Part shown: piece by piece, positions 32,716 to 33,622 of the stretch
How the letters are laid out: every line of letters starts with the position of its first letter
Position numbering within the stretch: the first letter of the stretch is position 1
Assembly (NCBI GenBank): GCA_900317935.1
Contig: ONIU01000031.1
Coordinates: 1 to 33,622, forward strand
Direction of reading: 5' to 3'
Source of the DNA: an uncultured bacterium
GTDB taxonomy: Bacteria > Muiribacteriota > Ozemobacteria > Ozemobacterales > Ozemobacteraceae
Length of the DNA stretch: 33,622 nucleotides
Made by a program: the position numbers and the translations under genes
Notes under the pieces: generated by a model
Told to the model about the DNA's origin: nothing
Seen by the model: only the letters and a program-made list of their open reading frames with translations
The model's database searches: none

Positions 32716-33147
32716 TTATCTATTTAATTTTTTTAATTCACTGCAAAGATATTCATATCTCTGTTTTTTGTTTTCATCAGCAAAATGCTGTTCTCTGAAC
32801 TGTTCAGGGTTATTTTCATAGCTTAATTTCTCATCGCCGAACTGTTCGCTTGTGAGGTCAAAGACAGAATTGCCAACAGCATTATAGCAGTGATAACTAC
32901 CATCTGGTCTCAAAATTCCATAAACTTTTCCACCAAAGATATCTTGAACTAAAAAAGAAGTTATAGAGCATTGCCCCAATGTTTTATTGTCTTTGCTCCA
33001 GTCTTTTCTCAATCTAGGACCGCAGGAATATTCGCACCAGATATTTGAAAGAGCATCATAAAGGTCACGAGGATTTTCAATTCCTTTATATTCATTATTT
33101 ATAGGATGACAATCGGCTTTTTCCCAACCATAAAACTTATAAGTCAT
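32716..33147 (-). CDS. YunG-like protein of unknown function
   Basis: The 143-residue product resembles Bacillus YunG-type proteins: a segment WSKDNKTLGQCSITSFLVQDIFGG (50-73), then GSYHCYNAVGNSVFDLTSEQF (83-103). The conserved C60, H86 and D97 occur in the order and context seen in papain/NlpC-like cysteine hydrolases, so a Cys-His-Asp active site is possible, but no activity is known to me for the family. There is no signal peptide. It lies just upstream of the thioesterase-like gene with a 16-bp gap. Confidence 0.65.
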   Translation of the reverse strand: MTYKFYGWEKADCHPINNEYKGIENPRDLYDALSNIWCEYSCGPRLRKDWSKDNKTLGQCSITSFLVQDIFGGKVYGILRPDGSYHCYNAVGNSVFDLTSEQFGDEKLSYENNPEQFREQHFADENKKQRYEYLCSELKKLNR

Positions 33148-33238
33148 TTGCTTTTTCCTATTTTTTAGACCTATTGAAACTAATGTTGAAGTAAAATATA
33201 ATGAATCAAAGAATAAAAAAAAAGCAAAGGATAATACA

Positions 33239-33622
33239 ATGAAAGTAGTTATTATTGGTGGCGGTGCCTGTGGTGCAAGCTGTGCAGCAAGATTAAGACG
33301 TTTAAATGAAACATGTGAAATTCGTATATTAGAAAAAACGAATGAAGTTTCTATAGCTAATTGCGGACTTCCATATTACTGCTCTGATATTATTTCGGAA
33401 AGAAATCGAATTCTTGTTTCAGATGCAAAAAAATTTAAAGATAATTTTAATATTGAAGTCAGTTTAAATACTGAAGTTACCCAAATAAACCGCAGTGAAA
33501 AATATGTTGTAACCAACAATAACGAAAAAATAACTTATGACAAACTTGTTTTAACTCAGGGTGCTAGCCCAATTAAGCCACCATTAGAAGGAATTAATAA
33601 CGCCAATATTTTTACCTTAAGA
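33239..33622 (+). CDS. CoA-disulfide reductase / NADH oxidase-family flavoprotein, N-terminal part
   Basis: The gene runs off the right edge; 128 codons are seen. The product begins with an FAD-binding Rossmann motif (VVIIGGGACGASCAARLRRL). It then shows the family's redox-active cysteine in SIANCGLPYYCSDII (Cys42). Members of this branch of the pyridine nucleotide-disulfide oxidoreductases use a single active-site cysteine and reduce CoA disulfide, polysulfide or oxygen with NAD(P)H; many carry a C-terminal rhodanese domain, which cannot be seen here. Extra cysteines at 11, 15, 26 and 48 are unusual. An AAAGG ribosome site precedes the ATG. It is divergent from the YunG-like gene. Confidence 0.85.
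   Translation, partial: MKVVIIGGGACGASCAARLRRLNETCEIRILEKTNEVSIANCGLPYYCSDIISERNRILVSDAKKFKDNFNIEVSLNTEVTQINRSEKYVVTNNNEKITYDKLVLTQGASPIKPPLEGINNANIFTLR

Overview
The window is AT-rich chromosomal DNA from a Gram-negative (diderm), probably anaerobic bacterium. An LPS heptose phosphatase (gmhB), an AsmA-like inner-membrane protein, a lipoprotein, many Sec signal peptides and a type IV pilin-like protein point to an outer membrane. I cannot name the lineage from sequence alone; a little-studied phylum such as the Riflebacteria/Ozemobacteria type is only a guess. Housekeeping genes (prmA, cinA, gmhB, clpX, clpP, tig, mtaB, seven tRNAs) look intact. Most other genes are weakly characterised secreted, TPR or signalling proteins. 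I see no phage, transposase, CRISPR array or rRNA.

Layout. 1-4.2 kb: the start of a pilin-like gene, a secreted TPR protein, and a large secreted Asn/Ser-rich protein split in two by a 14-bp tandem duplication. 4.2-5.6 kb: a YgjV-like membrane protein and a five-gene tRNA operon (Val-Asp-Phe-Cys-Asp) with a clear promoter and terminator. 5.6-8.2 kb: a DsrE-like protein without its usual cysteines, two secreted proteins, and between the latter a promoter, a 17-codon ORF and a terminator that could form an attenuator. 8.3-15.7 kb: a five-gene minus-strand operon, in transcription order a degenerate 5'-nucleotidase, GAF-GAF-HD-GYP, a membrane sensor with a degenerate cyclase domain, a TPR protein and PrmA. 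It looks like a signalling and envelope-sensing unit. 15.8-20.4 kb: a secreted Lys/Ala-rich protein and an AsmA-like giant. 20.7-25.4 kb: a lipoprotein, a secreted helical-repeat protein with cinA, and gmhB. 26-30.2 kb: a PfkB sugar kinase, then tig-clpP-clpX. 30.4-33.6 kb: tRNA-Leu and tRNA-Gly, mtaB, an acyl-ACP thioesterase-like gene, a YunG-like gene, and the start of a CoA-disulfide reductase/NADH oxidase-type flavoprotein.

The most unusual feature lies between the genes. Five intergenic sites carry degenerate tracts with an exact 7-bp period. Three of them touch or run into the stop codon of the adjacent gene. Two of them continue into complex inverted repeats that share a 15-bp tandem motif containing GTGGGAC, and in one the motif alternates with short perfect hairpins. 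This looks like an undescribed composite repeat family. The frame-split secreted gene and two adjacent pseudoenzymes in one signalling operon are the other items worth following up.
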